DNA from: Desulfonatronum thioautotrophicum
Lineage (GTDB): Bacteria > Desulfobacterota > Desulfovibrionia > Desulfovibrionales > Desulfonatronaceae
Direction: 5' to 3'
NCBI RefSeq assembly: GCF_000934745.1
Contig: NZ_JYNO01000001.1
Location: 310,001-374,000 of the forward strand
DNA length: 64,000 bases
A model generated the notes under the pieces. That model searched no databases and had not been told where the DNA came from. It saw nothing but the letters and a program-made list of their open reading frames with translations. Each line of letters starts with the position of its first letter. Positions within the stretch are counted from its first letter, which is position 1. The position numbers were made by a program, and so were the translations under genes. Shown here piece by piece: positions 1 through 9,626 of this stretch.

Positions 1-930
<930 letters not shown>

Positions 931-973
931 GGGAGCACGGAAATGAACCGAAACCGGAAAAAGCACCGCTGCC

Positions 974-2167
974 ATGTACGCCATTGAAGCCGAAAACGTC
1001 GGCAAACGTTACTATGTCCAGGGCATGGGCCAACGCACCCTGTTCAACACCCTGACCGGGGCCTTCAGAGGAAGTACGAAGCAGGAATTCTGGGCCCTGC
1101 GCAACCTGAATTTCAAGATTCCCAAGGGCAAAACCGTGGGTGTTGTCGGTCCCAACGGATCAGGGAAAAGCACCCTGCTGGGTCTGGTGGCCGGAACCAT
1201 CACCCCCACCGAAGGCGAGCTGCGCACCCATGGCCGGATATCCTCGCTCCTGGAACTCGGCGCTGGATTCCACCCTGACCTGTCCGGTCGGGAGAACGTC
1301 TATCTCAATGCCTCAATCCTGGGCATCCCCCGGGATTATGTCCAGAAACGCTTCGACCATATCGTGGATTTTGCCGGGCTGCGAGACTTCATCGATACGC
1401 CGGTAAAGCACTACTCCAGCGGCATGTACGTCCGCCTGGGCTTTGCCGTGGCCGTGGAGATGGACCCGGACATTCTGCTCATCGACGAGGTCTTGGCCGT
1501 GGGTGACGCGGCCTTTCAGATGAAGTGCCTGGACCGGGTCCGGCAGTTTCAAAAAAAGGGCAAGACCCTGTTTTTGGTCTCTCATGCCCTGGAAACCGTT
1601 GGTGAATTCTGCGACGAAGTAATGCTCATCCACGACGGTCAGCTCCTGGATCAGGGTGACCCGTCCACCGTGATCCTCAGCTACCTGAAATCCTACATGG
1701 TACGCATCGGCATGCTCAACGTGGAGGAGCACGGTACCCGGGACGTGGAGATCGAAGAGGCCCTTCTCTTGGACGAAACCGGCAAGGAGACAAACATCTT
1801 CCAGGCCAATCAGGAGATGATCGTCGAGGTCCACTACAAGGCCAAGAAGCGGATCGACCAGCCGGTCTTCGGCTTTAACATCAAGACCGGCAACGGGATC
1901 TACGTTTTTGGCTCCAACACCCAGATATCCAAGACTTCCGTGGAGTCCATCGACGGTCGCGGCGTGATGCGCCTGCGGATCGCCCCGTTGACCCTGAAAA
2001 AAGGCAATTTCTTTCTCTCCCTGTCCATCCACTCCTGGGACCACGCGACTCAGTTCCATCGGCGTGAGGACTGGTATCCCTTTATTATTCGCGATGCCAG
2101 CGAGTCCCCAGGCCTGGTGCATCTGAACACGGAATGGCATCTGGAGCCGGAAAACCCGGCGCTGTGA
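974..2167 (+). CDS. ABC transporter ATP-binding protein, Wzt/KpsT-like polysaccharide exporter
   Basis: ATPase subunit of an ABC-2 exporter for O-antigen or capsular polysaccharide, acting at the inner membrane. Of 397 residues, 1-240 form the nucleotide-binding domain: Walker A GPNGSGKST (about 59-67), a degenerate signature YSSGM (147-151) and Walker B ILLIDE (167-172). The YSSGM signature and the tyrosine-rich N-terminus are typical of the KpsT/TagH/Wzt group. Residues from about 250 to 390 look like the Wzt C-terminal immunoglobulin-like domain, which in O-antigen systems recognises the modified end of the chain. No permease (Wzm) partner is adjacent. The substrate is therefore unknown. 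Confidence 0.88.
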   Translation: MYAIEAENVGKRYYVQGMGQRTLFNTLTGAFRGSTKQEFWALRNLNFKIPKGKTVGVVGPNGSGKSTLLGLVAGTITPTEGELRTHGRISSLLELGAGFHPDLSGRENVYLNASILGIPRDYVQKRFDHIVDFAGLRDFIDTPVKHYSSGMYVRLGFAVAVEMDPDILLIDEVLAVGDAAFQMKCLDRVRQFQKKGKTLFLVSHALETVGEFCDEVMLIHDGQLLDQGDPSTVILSYLKSYMVRIGMLNVEEHGTRDVEIEEALLLDETGKETNIFQANQEMIVEVHYKAKKRIDQPVFGFNIKTGNGIYVFGSNTQISKTSVESIDGRGVMRLRIAPLTLKKGNFFLSLSIHSWDHATQFHRREDWYPFIIRDASESPGLVHLNTEWHLEPENPAL

Positions 2168-2233
2168 CTCGTGACCCTAACCGTTTCTCTTGTGCACAGA
2201 GAATTTTTGAAGGGAATGACCCCCCGTCACGTA

Positions 2234-3004
2234 TTACTCCAGGGCGGAAAGAACGGTATCGTGAAGCCGGCGGATTTTGGGCGTGTCCGGGAGGTCGCTT
2301 AAAAGTTCCGTCAGGTAGCCGCGCTGTCGGATGGCTTGCCTGGTGGCGAAATAGTTCAGGTCATGCACCCAGCTGCACAGCAGCAGGCGAAAATCATTGA
2401 GGGTCCGCATTTTTGCATAGTCGCCAAGCTCTCCGTCCAGGACTTGGTCCACCAGCTCAGAGGAACAAATATCGGGTTCATCGCGCAGCCCCAGAGTGAC
2501 CACGGGATTGTGCTCGCCACCCGGCCGCAAATGGTTGAGCATGATCAGCAAGATGTCCAACTTGTCCGCGTCCCGGACGACCCGGACCGGATGCAAGACC
2601 CACGCGGGCAGGGCTGTCGGGAGGAATCGCTTGTTGTGGAGCACGACAGCCATACGCACGGCCTTGCCGTCCTGAGCGTCCAACCGATCCAGCAGCCCAT
2701 GCCGTTTTAACGTCCGACTTCCGAGACGGCCGTGGTCCGTGGACTTCCGGTCGTCGAATGTCTTGTAAACCACATACTGTTCAAAGCGTCCAACGTCATG
2801 GAACAAAGCGGCCCAGAGTGCTCGTCGGGTCGTGGCTGACGACAGGTTTTCCACGGACGTAATTGCTTCCGCCTCCTGAAAAACCCGCAGACAGTGATCC
2901 AATTTCAGGGCCATGTTGGCGCGATGCAACGGATCTCCGGGGAAAAGCCCCTGGGCAAATGCCACCAGATCCTGCACCGCCTCGTCCATGTCCATGGCGG
3001 TCAT
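2234..3004 (-). CDS. HD-domain metal-dependent phosphohydrolase
   Basis: 256-residue soluble protein with an HD-superfamily core: an N-terminal helix carrying a histidine (DHCLRVFQEAE), the metal-binding doublet ALFHDVGRFEQY near residue 87, and a later VLHNKRF. Homologous HD proteins hydrolyse phosphomonoesters or nucleotides, but nothing here fixes the substrate. The gene overlaps the upstream membrane-protein gene by 4 bp (ATGA), so the two are probably cotranscribed and translationally coupled. It converges on the Wzt-like ATPase across a 66-bp gap. Family assignment is reasonable; function is not known. Confidence 0.8.
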   Translation of the reverse strand: MTAMDMDEAVQDLVAFAQGLFPGDPLHRANMALKLDHCLRVFQEAEAITSVENLSSATTRRALWAALFHDVGRFEQYVVYKTFDDRKSTDHGRLGSRTLKRHGLLDRLDAQDGKAVRMAVVLHNKRFLPTALPAWVLHPVRVVRDADKLDILLIMLNHLRPGGEHNPVVTLGLRDEPDICSSELVDQVLDGELGDYAKMRTLNDFRLLLCSWVHDLNYFATRQAIRQRGYLTELLSDLPDTPKIRRLHDTVLSALE

Positions 3005-3324
3005 TGCTCCAAAAGTTTTTTGGCCCGCTCAAATTCTTCGGATTCAATTTTCCCCTCCATCATCCGTTTGCGCAAAATGGCCACTGCCTGCTCAAGAATT
3101 TGCTCATCGGAGGATTCGCAATGAGGATCCTCCCGCATCGGCCCCCCCGGTCCGAAGAGATACCGCAACAGATACATCATCAGGGCCAGGACAAAGCCGA
3201 TGAAAACAAATTTTGTCAGCATGTTCAGCCAACTTCCGACAAATGACGGACCAAAAGGCCAGTGTGCCCACTCGGACGGACCTTGGGCCGTGAAAACCAG
3301 GTCAAGAACGGACCAGAATTCCAT
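3001..3324 (-). CDS. Small membrane protein with SHOCT-like C-terminus
   Basis: 107 residues. One clear transmembrane helix lies at about 36-54 (TKFVFIGFVLALMMYLLRY). The C-terminus (about 75-107) reads ILRKRMMEGKIESEEFERAKKLL, the pattern of the short SHOCT module found at the ends of many small bacterial membrane proteins and thought to mediate oligomerisation. It is first in a two-gene unit with the HD hydrolase and overlaps it by 4 bp. It diverges from the thioredoxin reductase fusion. No enzymatic function can be inferred. Confidence 0.7.
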   Translation of the reverse strand: MEFWSVLDLVFTAQGPSEWAHWPFGPSFVGSWLNMLTKFVFIGFVLALMMYLLRYLFGPGGPMREDPHCESSDEQILEQAVAILRKRMMEGKIESEEFERAKKLLEQ

Positions 3325-3440
3325 GATGATTGCTCTCCTCAGATTTGCGTTGGCCGTGGGTCTTCAGTATCACTGAAAAAACGACCTTGGCATGTTGCAG
3401 TGTTCATTTCGTCTCTCTGTTCGTGGATCAGGAGTTTCCC

Positions 3441-5162
3441 ATGGCCAATTGGAATCAAGAAAATAAAACAGACGGCACAACACCGGAAAACGCAGACGAA
3501 GAAATGGTTGTCGCTGGATCCGACGCGAAACCGCACACCGTCAGCGCCCACCAAGGTGAAAAATGGCTGTTGCCTGAAAAAAGCCGGCACTACCTCACGG
3601 AGCTGTTTCAAGGGTTGCGCGGGGACGTCACCTTGCTCGTCTTTGTCAAGGATGGCGTCAACGAACCATATAATCAGTTCTGTAGCGAATTCGTCTCGGA
3701 TTTGGCCCGGATCAGCACAAAAATCAAGCCACATTTCGCATCTCTGGACTCTGAGCTGGCCCAAAGCCACGCGGTCCGGCGATCGCCGACCATTCTGGTC
3801 CAGCCGGAAACCTATCAGATCCGTTTCACCGGAGCCCCTGCCGGTGAAGAGGGCAAGGCCTTGATTGAGGCCATTCTCATGGCTTCCTCCGGAGAAAGCG
3901 GCCTGACCGGGATGTCGGCCAATATCCTGGATCAATTGCAGGAGCCTCGTCATGCCCAGGTATTTGTCAGCCCCACCTGCCCCTACTGTCCGCAGCAGGT
4001 GGTCACCGCATTTCGCGCGGCCGTCCACCGGCCGGATCTGGTATCTGCGGAGTGCGTGGAAACCGGTGAACACCAGGATCTGGCCCTGCGATTCAACGTC
4101 GGGGCCGTGCCGCATACGGTGATCAACGCCGACCACGCCATGATCGGGCTCGTTTCCGAAGAGCGCTTTGTTGCGGAGCTGTTGACCCTGCAATCCATCG
4201 AGGCTTCCGAGAGCCCTGATGAACCGGCCGGCCACCAGGGACACCCCGAACCCGTGGACATGGATCTGTTGATCATTGGCGGCGGACCGGCCGGGTTGAC
4301 GGCCGCGATATATGCCGCGCGCAGTGGTCTGCGGACGATGATTCTCGAGGGCAAAACCGTCGGCGGCCAGATCGCCGTCACGCCCATCGTGGAAAACTAT
4401 CCCGGCTTTTCCAGCGTGTCCGGGATGGCTCTGGTGGAGATGATGGTCGAGCAGGCGCGACGCTATGTGCAGATTGTGCAGGGCGAAACGGTTCAGGAGG
4501 TAAAGATTGGCCGCCGGGTGGAGGCACTTACGGAACACGGATTGTACCGAGCCAGGGCCCTGCTTTTGGCCACTGGAGCGTCATGGCGCACCCTGGGGGT
4601 TCCGGGGGAAAGCGAACTGTTCGGTCGCGGAGTGAGCTTTTGCGCGACATGCGACGGCTACCTGTATAAAAACCGGCATGTTCTTGTGGTCGGCGGCGGC
4701 AATACCGCGGTGACCAACGCCCTGTATCTGAAAAACCTTGGCGCTTCCGTCGGCGTGATCCATCGGCGGGATACCTTCCGCGCCGAACGGCAACTCGTGG
4801 ACGCCTTGGATAAGGAACATATTCCGGTCTACTGGAACAGCGTTGTCGAGGAAATTCTGGGAACGGACGCCGTCCAGGCCGTTCGGATCCGGAACCTGCA
4901 CGGCGGGGAGGCCAGCCACATTCCGACGGATGGCGTTTTTCTGGCCATCGGGGAGACGGCCAATGCCGGATTGGCCAGGGATATCGGCCTCCAGCTGACG
5001 TCTGATGGCAGCATCCAGGTGGACGAGCGAATGCGGACCAGCCATCCTCGGATTTACGCCGCAGGCGATGTTACCGGCGGTGTTCGCCAGATCGTCACTG
5101 CCGTAGGCCAGGGTTCCGTGGCGGCCTTGAGCATTTTCGAAGATCTTTCCCGTGAAGGATAG
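3441..5162 (+). CDS. Thioredoxin reductase fused to a glutaredoxin/PDO-like double thioredoxin fold (AhpF-like)
   Basis: 573-residue flavoprotein disulfide reductase. Residues about 50-250 form two thioredoxin-like folds. The first has no CxxC; the second has FVSPTCPYCPQQV (CPYC at 180-183), as in archaeal protein disulfide oxidoreductases and the AhpF N-terminus. After a linker (about 255-272) comes a complete thioredoxin reductase: FAD site GGGPAGL (about 280), redox pair CATC (401-404), NADPH site GGGNTA (about 417) and the C-terminal FAD motif RIYAAGDVTGG. It would pass NADPH electrons to its own CPYC and on to a client, as AhpF does for AhpC, though no peroxiredoxin is adjacent. The ATG at 3441 is preferred over an upstream in-frame ATG at 3330 because GGAG lies just before it and the homologous region begins after it. 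Confidence 0.88.
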   Translation: MANWNQENKTDGTTPENADEEMVVAGSDAKPHTVSAHQGEKWLLPEKSRHYLTELFQGLRGDVTLLVFVKDGVNEPYNQFCSEFVSDLARISTKIKPHFASLDSELAQSHAVRRSPTILVQPETYQIRFTGAPAGEEGKALIEAILMASSGESGLTGMSANILDQLQEPRHAQVFVSPTCPYCPQQVVTAFRAAVHRPDLVSAECVETGEHQDLALRFNVGAVPHTVINADHAMIGLVSEERFVAELLTLQSIEASESPDEPAGHQGHPEPVDMDLLIIGGGPAGLTAAIYAARSGLRTMILEGKTVGGQIAVTPIVENYPGFSSVSGMALVEMMVEQARRYVQIVQGETVQEVKIGRRVEALTEHGLYRARALLLATGASWRTLGVPGESELFGRGVSFCATCDGYLYKNRHVLVVGGGNTAVTNALYLKNLGASVGVIHRRDTFRAERQLVDALDKEHIPVYWNSVVEEILGTDAVQAVRIRNLHGGEASHIPTDGVFLAIGETANAGLARDIGLQLTSDGSIQVDERMRTSHPRIYAAGDVTGGVRQIVTAVGQGSVAALSIFEDLSREG

Positions 5163-5214
5163 GTTCCCAGCAAATAACGATTTCTCTCAACCATCTTCGG
5201 CCCAAAGAGGCCTC

Positions 5215-7308
5215 TCACCCACTGACAACGCGGACCTGGGCCATGTCCGTAACGCCCTGGAGCACCTTAAGCAGAGCGTCCTGTTTCAGGGTCAACATGC
5301 CGTCGGCCACGGCCTGATCCCGGATTTCCTCCGTGGGACTGCGGCGCTTGATCAGATTCTTGATCGGTTTCGTGCTGGTCATCAACTCATGCACGCCCGT
5401 CCTGCCACGATACCCTTGATTGCACTGTCCACACCCCTTGGCCCGGTACAGGGAAATCTCCCTTGAGCCGGGGACATACTGGTCAAATCCCGGTCCAAAC
5501 TCCTTGGCAAGACTCTCGAACTCCCGCTTGTCCGGATGATAGGCCTCCTTGCAGTGGGTGCAGAGGGTCTTGATCAGGCGCTGGGCCAAAACGCAGAGCA
5601 GGGAGTCCGCAAAATTGAAGGGGTCCAGGTCCATGTCCAGGAGACGGGTGATGGTCTCCGGGGCGGAATTGGTGTGCAGGGTGGAGAAGACCATGTGCCC
5701 GGTCAGGGACGCCTGAACACCAATATGGGCGGTTTCCGCGTCGCGCATCTCCCCGACCATGATCACGTCTGGATCGGCTCGCAGGAAGGAGCGCAGGGTC
5801 GTCGCAAAGTCCAGGCCGATTTTGGGATTGATCTGGACTTGGCGTAGCCCTTCCTGGGTGATTTCCACCGGATCTTCCGCGGTCCAGATCTTGCGTTCGG
5901 GAGTATTGATATAGCTGATGGCCGAGTGCAGGGTGGTGGTCTTTCCCGATCCGGTGGGACCAACCACGATGATCAGCCCGTAAGGCTTGTAAACCGCGGC
6001 CTTGAATTTGGTCAGATTTTCATCCGACATGCCCAACCGGTCCAGTGGCAGCGGCTTGCCCGAGGCCAGAACCCGCAGAACCACGTCCTCATGGTTTTCA
6101 ATGGTCGGCAGAATGGCTACGCGGAACTCGACAATTTTGCCAAGTTCCGGGAGACGCATTTTGATCTTGCCGTCCTGGGGCAGACGACGTTCGGCTATAT
6201 TCAAATGGGCCATGATTTTGACCCGGGAAATCAACGGCTTGGCCATCCCTGACCGGATCTTGCGAAATTCATGACAGGTACCGTCGACGCGAAAGCGAAC
6301 CGAGCAGAACCGATTCTGGGGATCCGGTTCAATATGGATATCCGAGGCATTGCGTCGCCAGGCCTCCACCAGCAGGGCATTGACCAGCCGGACGACCTCG
6401 GAATCCGTAACCCCGGTCTCCTCGTCCAGATCCGGTTCTTCCTCCCCATCAGCCTGGGCCTCCACCGAATCACCGAGCTCCATGAGTTCTTCTGACCCGA
6501 GTCGGCGGAAGAACATGTCGATGAAGCCGTGAATGTCCATGGCCAGAGCGACTTTGGGGTCGATCCGGCTGGTACCGAAAATGAACCGAATCTCGTCCAA
6601 ACGGGCATGGTCGAAAGGATTGGCCATCAAAACGGTAATGGCATTGCCGTCCACTACCAGGGGTGTCCAGCCTGAGCGTTTCAGATAATCCGGGTCCAGC
6701 TTGCGCTTTTCCAAAAGTTCGAACGGCACTTCCGTGTCCGGATCAAAAGGAACAAACGGCACTTCGTAGAAGGCAGCCAGGGATTCCCCCAGCACGGCCT
6801 TCTCCAGCTTCAGTTCGCGAAGCAGTGCCTGGTCCAGATCCTCATTGGCCTCTTTGGCGGTCCGAGACAGTTCCGCCAGTTGTTCCTCTCCAAGGAGGCC
6901 ACGGGCAATCAGCAGGCTGTAGCGGTGTTGTGGACGAAATTCCCGCTGACCAATGATCTTCAGCTTTTCGGCCAAACCAGGATGATTTGGGTTCAAGCGG
7001 TGCGCCTGCCAGAACGCCTGTTTGGCCTGGGTCAGATCCTTGGCCTGAAACAAGGCTTGTCCGAGTTGGTAGTACAAAGCAGCCTGTTCGGGCTCGGAAA
7101 GGGTGGATTCCATGACGCCCTTGGCCAAAAAATCAGCCATTTCCCGATGCTGGCCCAGAGCTCGCATGGACTGGATGATCAAGGTGATCACCGCAAAAGT
7201 TTTTCTGCCGCCGCGATACTCGTCCAGCAAGGATTGGACTGCGTCCTGATAGCGGCCTTGGCGATACAACATTTCGCCTTGCAAATTGGTAATCGGTGTC
7301 GCGGTCAT
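5215..7308 (-). CDS. Type II/IV secretion ATPase, GspE/PilB family
   Basis: 697-residue hexameric ATPase of the type IV pilus or type II secretion family. Residues 1-120 look TPR-like (repeats such as ALYYQLGQALFQAKDLTQAKQAF), which is unusual, followed by a GspE N-terminal domain (about 130-270). The catalytic part has Walker A GPTGSGKTTTL (about 447), the Asp box, Walker B MVGEMRDAETA and a His box. A zinc-binding insert uses CTHC (about 580) and CGQC (about 628). TGVHEL near the end is conserved in the family. No pilin, GspF or secretin gene is nearby, so the machine it powers is encoded elsewhere. It may be cotranscribed with the response-regulator gene upstream on the same strand. Confidence 0.9.
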   Translation of the reverse strand: MTATPITNLQGEMLYRQGRYQDAVQSLLDEYRGGRKTFAVITLIIQSMRALGQHREMADFLAKGVMESTLSEPEQAALYYQLGQALFQAKDLTQAKQAFWQAHRLNPNHPGLAEKLKIIGQREFRPQHRYSLLIARGLLGEEQLAELSRTAKEANEDLDQALLRELKLEKAVLGESLAAFYEVPFVPFDPDTEVPFELLEKRKLDPDYLKRSGWTPLVVDGNAITVLMANPFDHARLDEIRFIFGTSRIDPKVALAMDIHGFIDMFFRRLGSEELMELGDSVEAQADGEEEPDLDEETGVTDSEVVRLVNALLVEAWRRNASDIHIEPDPQNRFCSVRFRVDGTCHEFRKIRSGMAKPLISRVKIMAHLNIAERRLPQDGKIKMRLPELGKIVEFRVAILPTIENHEDVVLRVLASGKPLPLDRLGMSDENLTKFKAAVYKPYGLIIVVGPTGSGKTTTLHSAISYINTPERKIWTAEDPVEITQEGLRQVQINPKIGLDFATTLRSFLRADPDVIMVGEMRDAETAHIGVQASLTGHMVFSTLHTNSAPETITRLLDMDLDPFNFADSLLCVLAQRLIKTLCTHCKEAYHPDKREFESLAKEFGPGFDQYVPGSREISLYRAKGCGQCNQGYRGRTGVHELMTSTKPIKNLIKRRSPTEEIRDQAVADGMLTLKQDALLKVLQGVTDMAQVRVVSG

Positions 7309-7393
7309 CGGGGTTGTCTTGTTTCAGGATTCGAGGCAGGACGGTATTTGGCGTTCCATTTGGGCTCAGTCTGGCAAATCCGTTGATTGGCGG

Positions 7394-8488
7394 TCATCCG
7401 GTTTTCTTGCCCGAGGGGATATCTGGCTGAGCATTTGGCTGAGAATTGAGGAAAGGAACCGCGACTGAATCCGGAGGAAAAGCCGCCTCTGAGTCAAAAG
7501 AAAGCTGTCGTCCAAGGACAACCTCCGAGGTCAAGGCCAGGTCTGGAAAAACGGCCTGGATAGTCTCCTGGGGGACTTCGTCCCGACAAATCCAATCCCA
7601 AAGCAATGTCACCGCTTTGGTCAAATGTTCGGGCTCAAATTGCGGCAATATGGCCAGGGCACGGACGTTCGGACGCACAGGTGTCCGGAGGTAGGAATTT
7701 CTGGCCACGGACTCGTTCCACTCCTCGACATGCCGACCCAGGCGAACCAGAAGTTTTTGGAGGTGTTCCCGGTCCACGTCAGGAGCGAGCAGGCAATATC
7801 TCCCTGAATCGACGCGCCCCAGGCGATCATAACTGCGCAGCGCGAGTCGAATGCTCTTGGATAGATCCTGTTCCATCCATTCGGCCAGCATCCGCCCATA
7901 ATTCAGATTCGCGTTTTCCAGGCCAAGAAATTCGATTACGGCCAGGGAGAAGCAGGACTGCTTACGAAAGGATTTGTTCAGTTCCTCATGCAACGCCCGC
8001 TTGATCCCGGTGGGCGCGAGAATCCCCGTGGAAATGTCCATATACTCCGGGGCATTGGCTTGCCCGACGGGCTCCAGAACCTTCCAGGCCTTGCGCACTC
8101 TCCAGACCAGTTCACCGGGGAAATAGGGACGCAGGAGGAAGTCGTCAATGCCGTCGTCATTCCGGGATATTCGAACAAAATTCTCCCCTGAACCAGCCAT
8201 GATAATGCGCAGGTTTTGCTTCAGGAAACGATTGCGATGGCGAACCAAGTGCACAAGATCAAATCCGTCGATATCCGTCGGATCTGCAGGGATGAGCAGG
8301 ACGTGGGGCCCAAGAAGGTCCTCCATCATGCCCAAGGCGCCGAGATGGCTGTGGGCGATACGGACCCTGAACCCGCCGCGAATCAACTCAGCCTCCATGG
8401 CTCTGGCCGTCCCCGGGTCGGCTTCGACCAGAAGCACCGCACCGGTTTCCTGGCGGATATCCTCCGACACACTCATTGACTCCATCAT
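7394..8488 (-). CDS. Response-regulator-like protein with degenerate GGDEF-type output domain
   Basis: 364 residues. Residues about 15-135 look like a CheY receiver (VLLVEADPGTARAM; PHVLLIPADP where the phospho-acceptor Asp would lie; LLRPYFPGELVWRVRKAW after it). The second half resembles a diguanylate cyclase fold with the signature lost: the segment YDRLGRVDSGRYCLLAP occupies the place of GGDEF. It is therefore probably inactive as a cyclase and may sense or bind. The C-terminal 60 residues are low-complexity. It lies 85 bp upstream of the PilB/GspE-like gene on the same strand, so a role in controlling pilus or secretion activity is a plausible inference only. Confidence 0.65.
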   Translation of the reverse strand: MMESMSVSEDIRQETGAVLLVEADPGTARAMEAELIRGGFRVRIAHSHLGALGMMEDLLGPHVLLIPADPTDIDGFDLVHLVRHRNRFLKQNLRIIMAGSGENFVRISRNDDGIDDFLLRPYFPGELVWRVRKAWKVLEPVGQANAPEYMDISTGILAPTGIKRALHEELNKSFRKQSCFSLAVIEFLGLENANLNYGRMLAEWMEQDLSKSIRLALRSYDRLGRVDSGRYCLLAPDVDREHLQKLLVRLGRHVEEWNESVARNSYLRTPVRPNVRALAILPQFEPEHLTKAVTLLWDWICRDEVPQETIQAVFPDLALTSEVVLGRQLSFDSEAAFPPDSVAVPFLNSQPNAQPDIPSGKKTG

Positions 8489-8627
8489 ATTCCTCGATTG
8501 GCATATCGTCGTATCAGGGCCGGAATGTCATTCACCCGGCGTGATCCGGCAGACTGTCGCATTCCCATAAAATAACTTTCCAGAATGAGGAATGCAACAA
8601 AATTGACTTGGATAGTGGAGATAACTA

Positions 8628-8657
8628 TTGACCAAACGTTTGCATTGTACCTGTTAT
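8628..8657 (+). promoter_or_regulatory. Possible sigma-70 promoter for the small gene at 8725
   Basis: TTGACC at 8628-8633 is followed 18 bp later by TGTTAT (8652-8657), with TTATAA overlapping it. The stretch is AT-rich compared with its surroundings and lies 68 bp upstream of a small gene with a good ribosome binding site. Sequence pattern only. Confidence 0.35.
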
Positions 8658-8724
8658 AAATGGTGCCCGCACCCATCGCGGACAGCTGTTTTTCCCTGAA
8701 ACCAACAACATCAAGGAGTCGACC

Positions 8725-8931
8725 ATGTCCTGGGTAGCCATTAGGCGGTTCAGTGTCGGAGATCCCGAGATCGTGAAGACGAAAAAACACTGGGAAGACG
8801 TGGCCGAAGATCTCGGCCTGTTCGCCGAATCAAATGTTCTGCTGGAGGAAGGCGAACAAGAAGTCAAGCTGTATGTCAGTGAGGCGGTCAACGAATTTTT
8901 CCAGGGACAACCTGGTCGCCAATACGCCTGA
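8725..8931 (+). CDS. Small acidic hypothetical protein (68 aa)
   Basis: 68 residues, no recognised family. The start is supported by AAGGAG about 8 nt upstream, and the gene is followed by a strong intrinsic terminator at 8981, so it appears to be a self-contained, well-expressed unit. The sequence is charged with no membrane segment or cysteines (KHWEDVAEDLGLF; NVLLEEGEQEVKLYVSEAVNEFF), which suggests a small cytosolic protein with a helical start and a beta-hairpin. Function unknown. Confidence 0.65.
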   Translation: MSWVAIRRFSVGDPEIVKTKKHWEDVAEDLGLFAESNVLLEEGEQEVKLYVSEAVNEFFQGQPGRQYA

Positions 8932-8980
8932 GCTATTTCCTGTCACCTGGGCTCAAAAAACAGTCCACTTGTCTGCCCTG

Positions 8981-9017
8981 AACGCCGCACCAGCAAGCTG
9001 GTGCGGCGTTTGTTTTT
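8981..9017 (+). terminator. Rho-independent terminator
   Basis: A perfect 13-bp stem (AACGCCGCACCAG at 8981-8993 with its complement at 8998-9010) and a CAAG loop are followed by TGTTTTT. It lies 50 bp after the small gene at 8725 and between it and the convergent cupin gene. Confidence 0.92.
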
Positions 9018-9039
9018 CGACCGGACGTTTCCGAAACCG

Positions 9040-9384
9040 CTACAAAAGCGGTGGACTGTGATGGATAAAAAGCCTCAAGGGCACCTGACCGCTGTTGCGC
9101 ACGCCATGCTCCACGCCTGATGGGGCCAGAAGGTAGTCTTCCGGCCCCACCGTCACCCACTCCCCGTTGATATATACCTCCGCCTCACCGGACAGGACAA
9201 ATATGGAATCAAGCTGCGGATCATGGGTATGGATCGGCACCTCAACCCCAGGCGCAATCTCCAGCTGGGAGACACTGACCCTGTCCGAATCCGTGCCCCG
9301 CACCAAAACCGCAATCCTGACCCCGGCGAATTTAGGGTGATCCGCGAAGTCCCTTTCCTTGCTGGGCAAAAACATTCCTTGCAT
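9040..9384 (-). CDS. Cupin-domain protein
   Basis: 114-residue single-domain beta-barrel protein. Cupin motif 1 is visible as PIHTHDPQLDSIFVLSGEAEVYING (histidines at about 51 and 53) and motif 2 as PSGVEHGVRNSG. These supply the usual metal ligands. Small cupins of this type act as sugar or organic-acid binding or isomerising proteins, or as sensors; the substrate cannot be read from the sequence. The gene stands alone and converges on the 8725 unit. Confidence 0.82.
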   Translation of the reverse strand: MQGMFLPSKERDFADHPKFAGVRIAVLVRGTDSDRVSVSQLEIAPGVEVPIHTHDPQLDSIFVLSGEAEVYINGEWVTVGPEDYLLAPSGVEHGVRNSGQVPLRLFIHHSPPLL

Positions 9385-9626
9385 ACGTCCTCCTGTTGTT
9401 CAGTGCACCATAACGTTTTTAGACGAGTTGCTTCTTTTTGCACAGAGTTCACAACCAATTCTCTTCATGTAGGCTTTTTGACAACACTCAAGACCGCCGA
9501 AGATTCAACCATGGGGAGCACGGGAGGCGTTGGCTGCTTTGTTCCACGGAACAGAGCATTTTTCCTCTATGTTCCCCCGCGCTTCGTGGTTCAACCCCCT
9601 GCTTCGATAATGGCAGTTTTGGGGCC

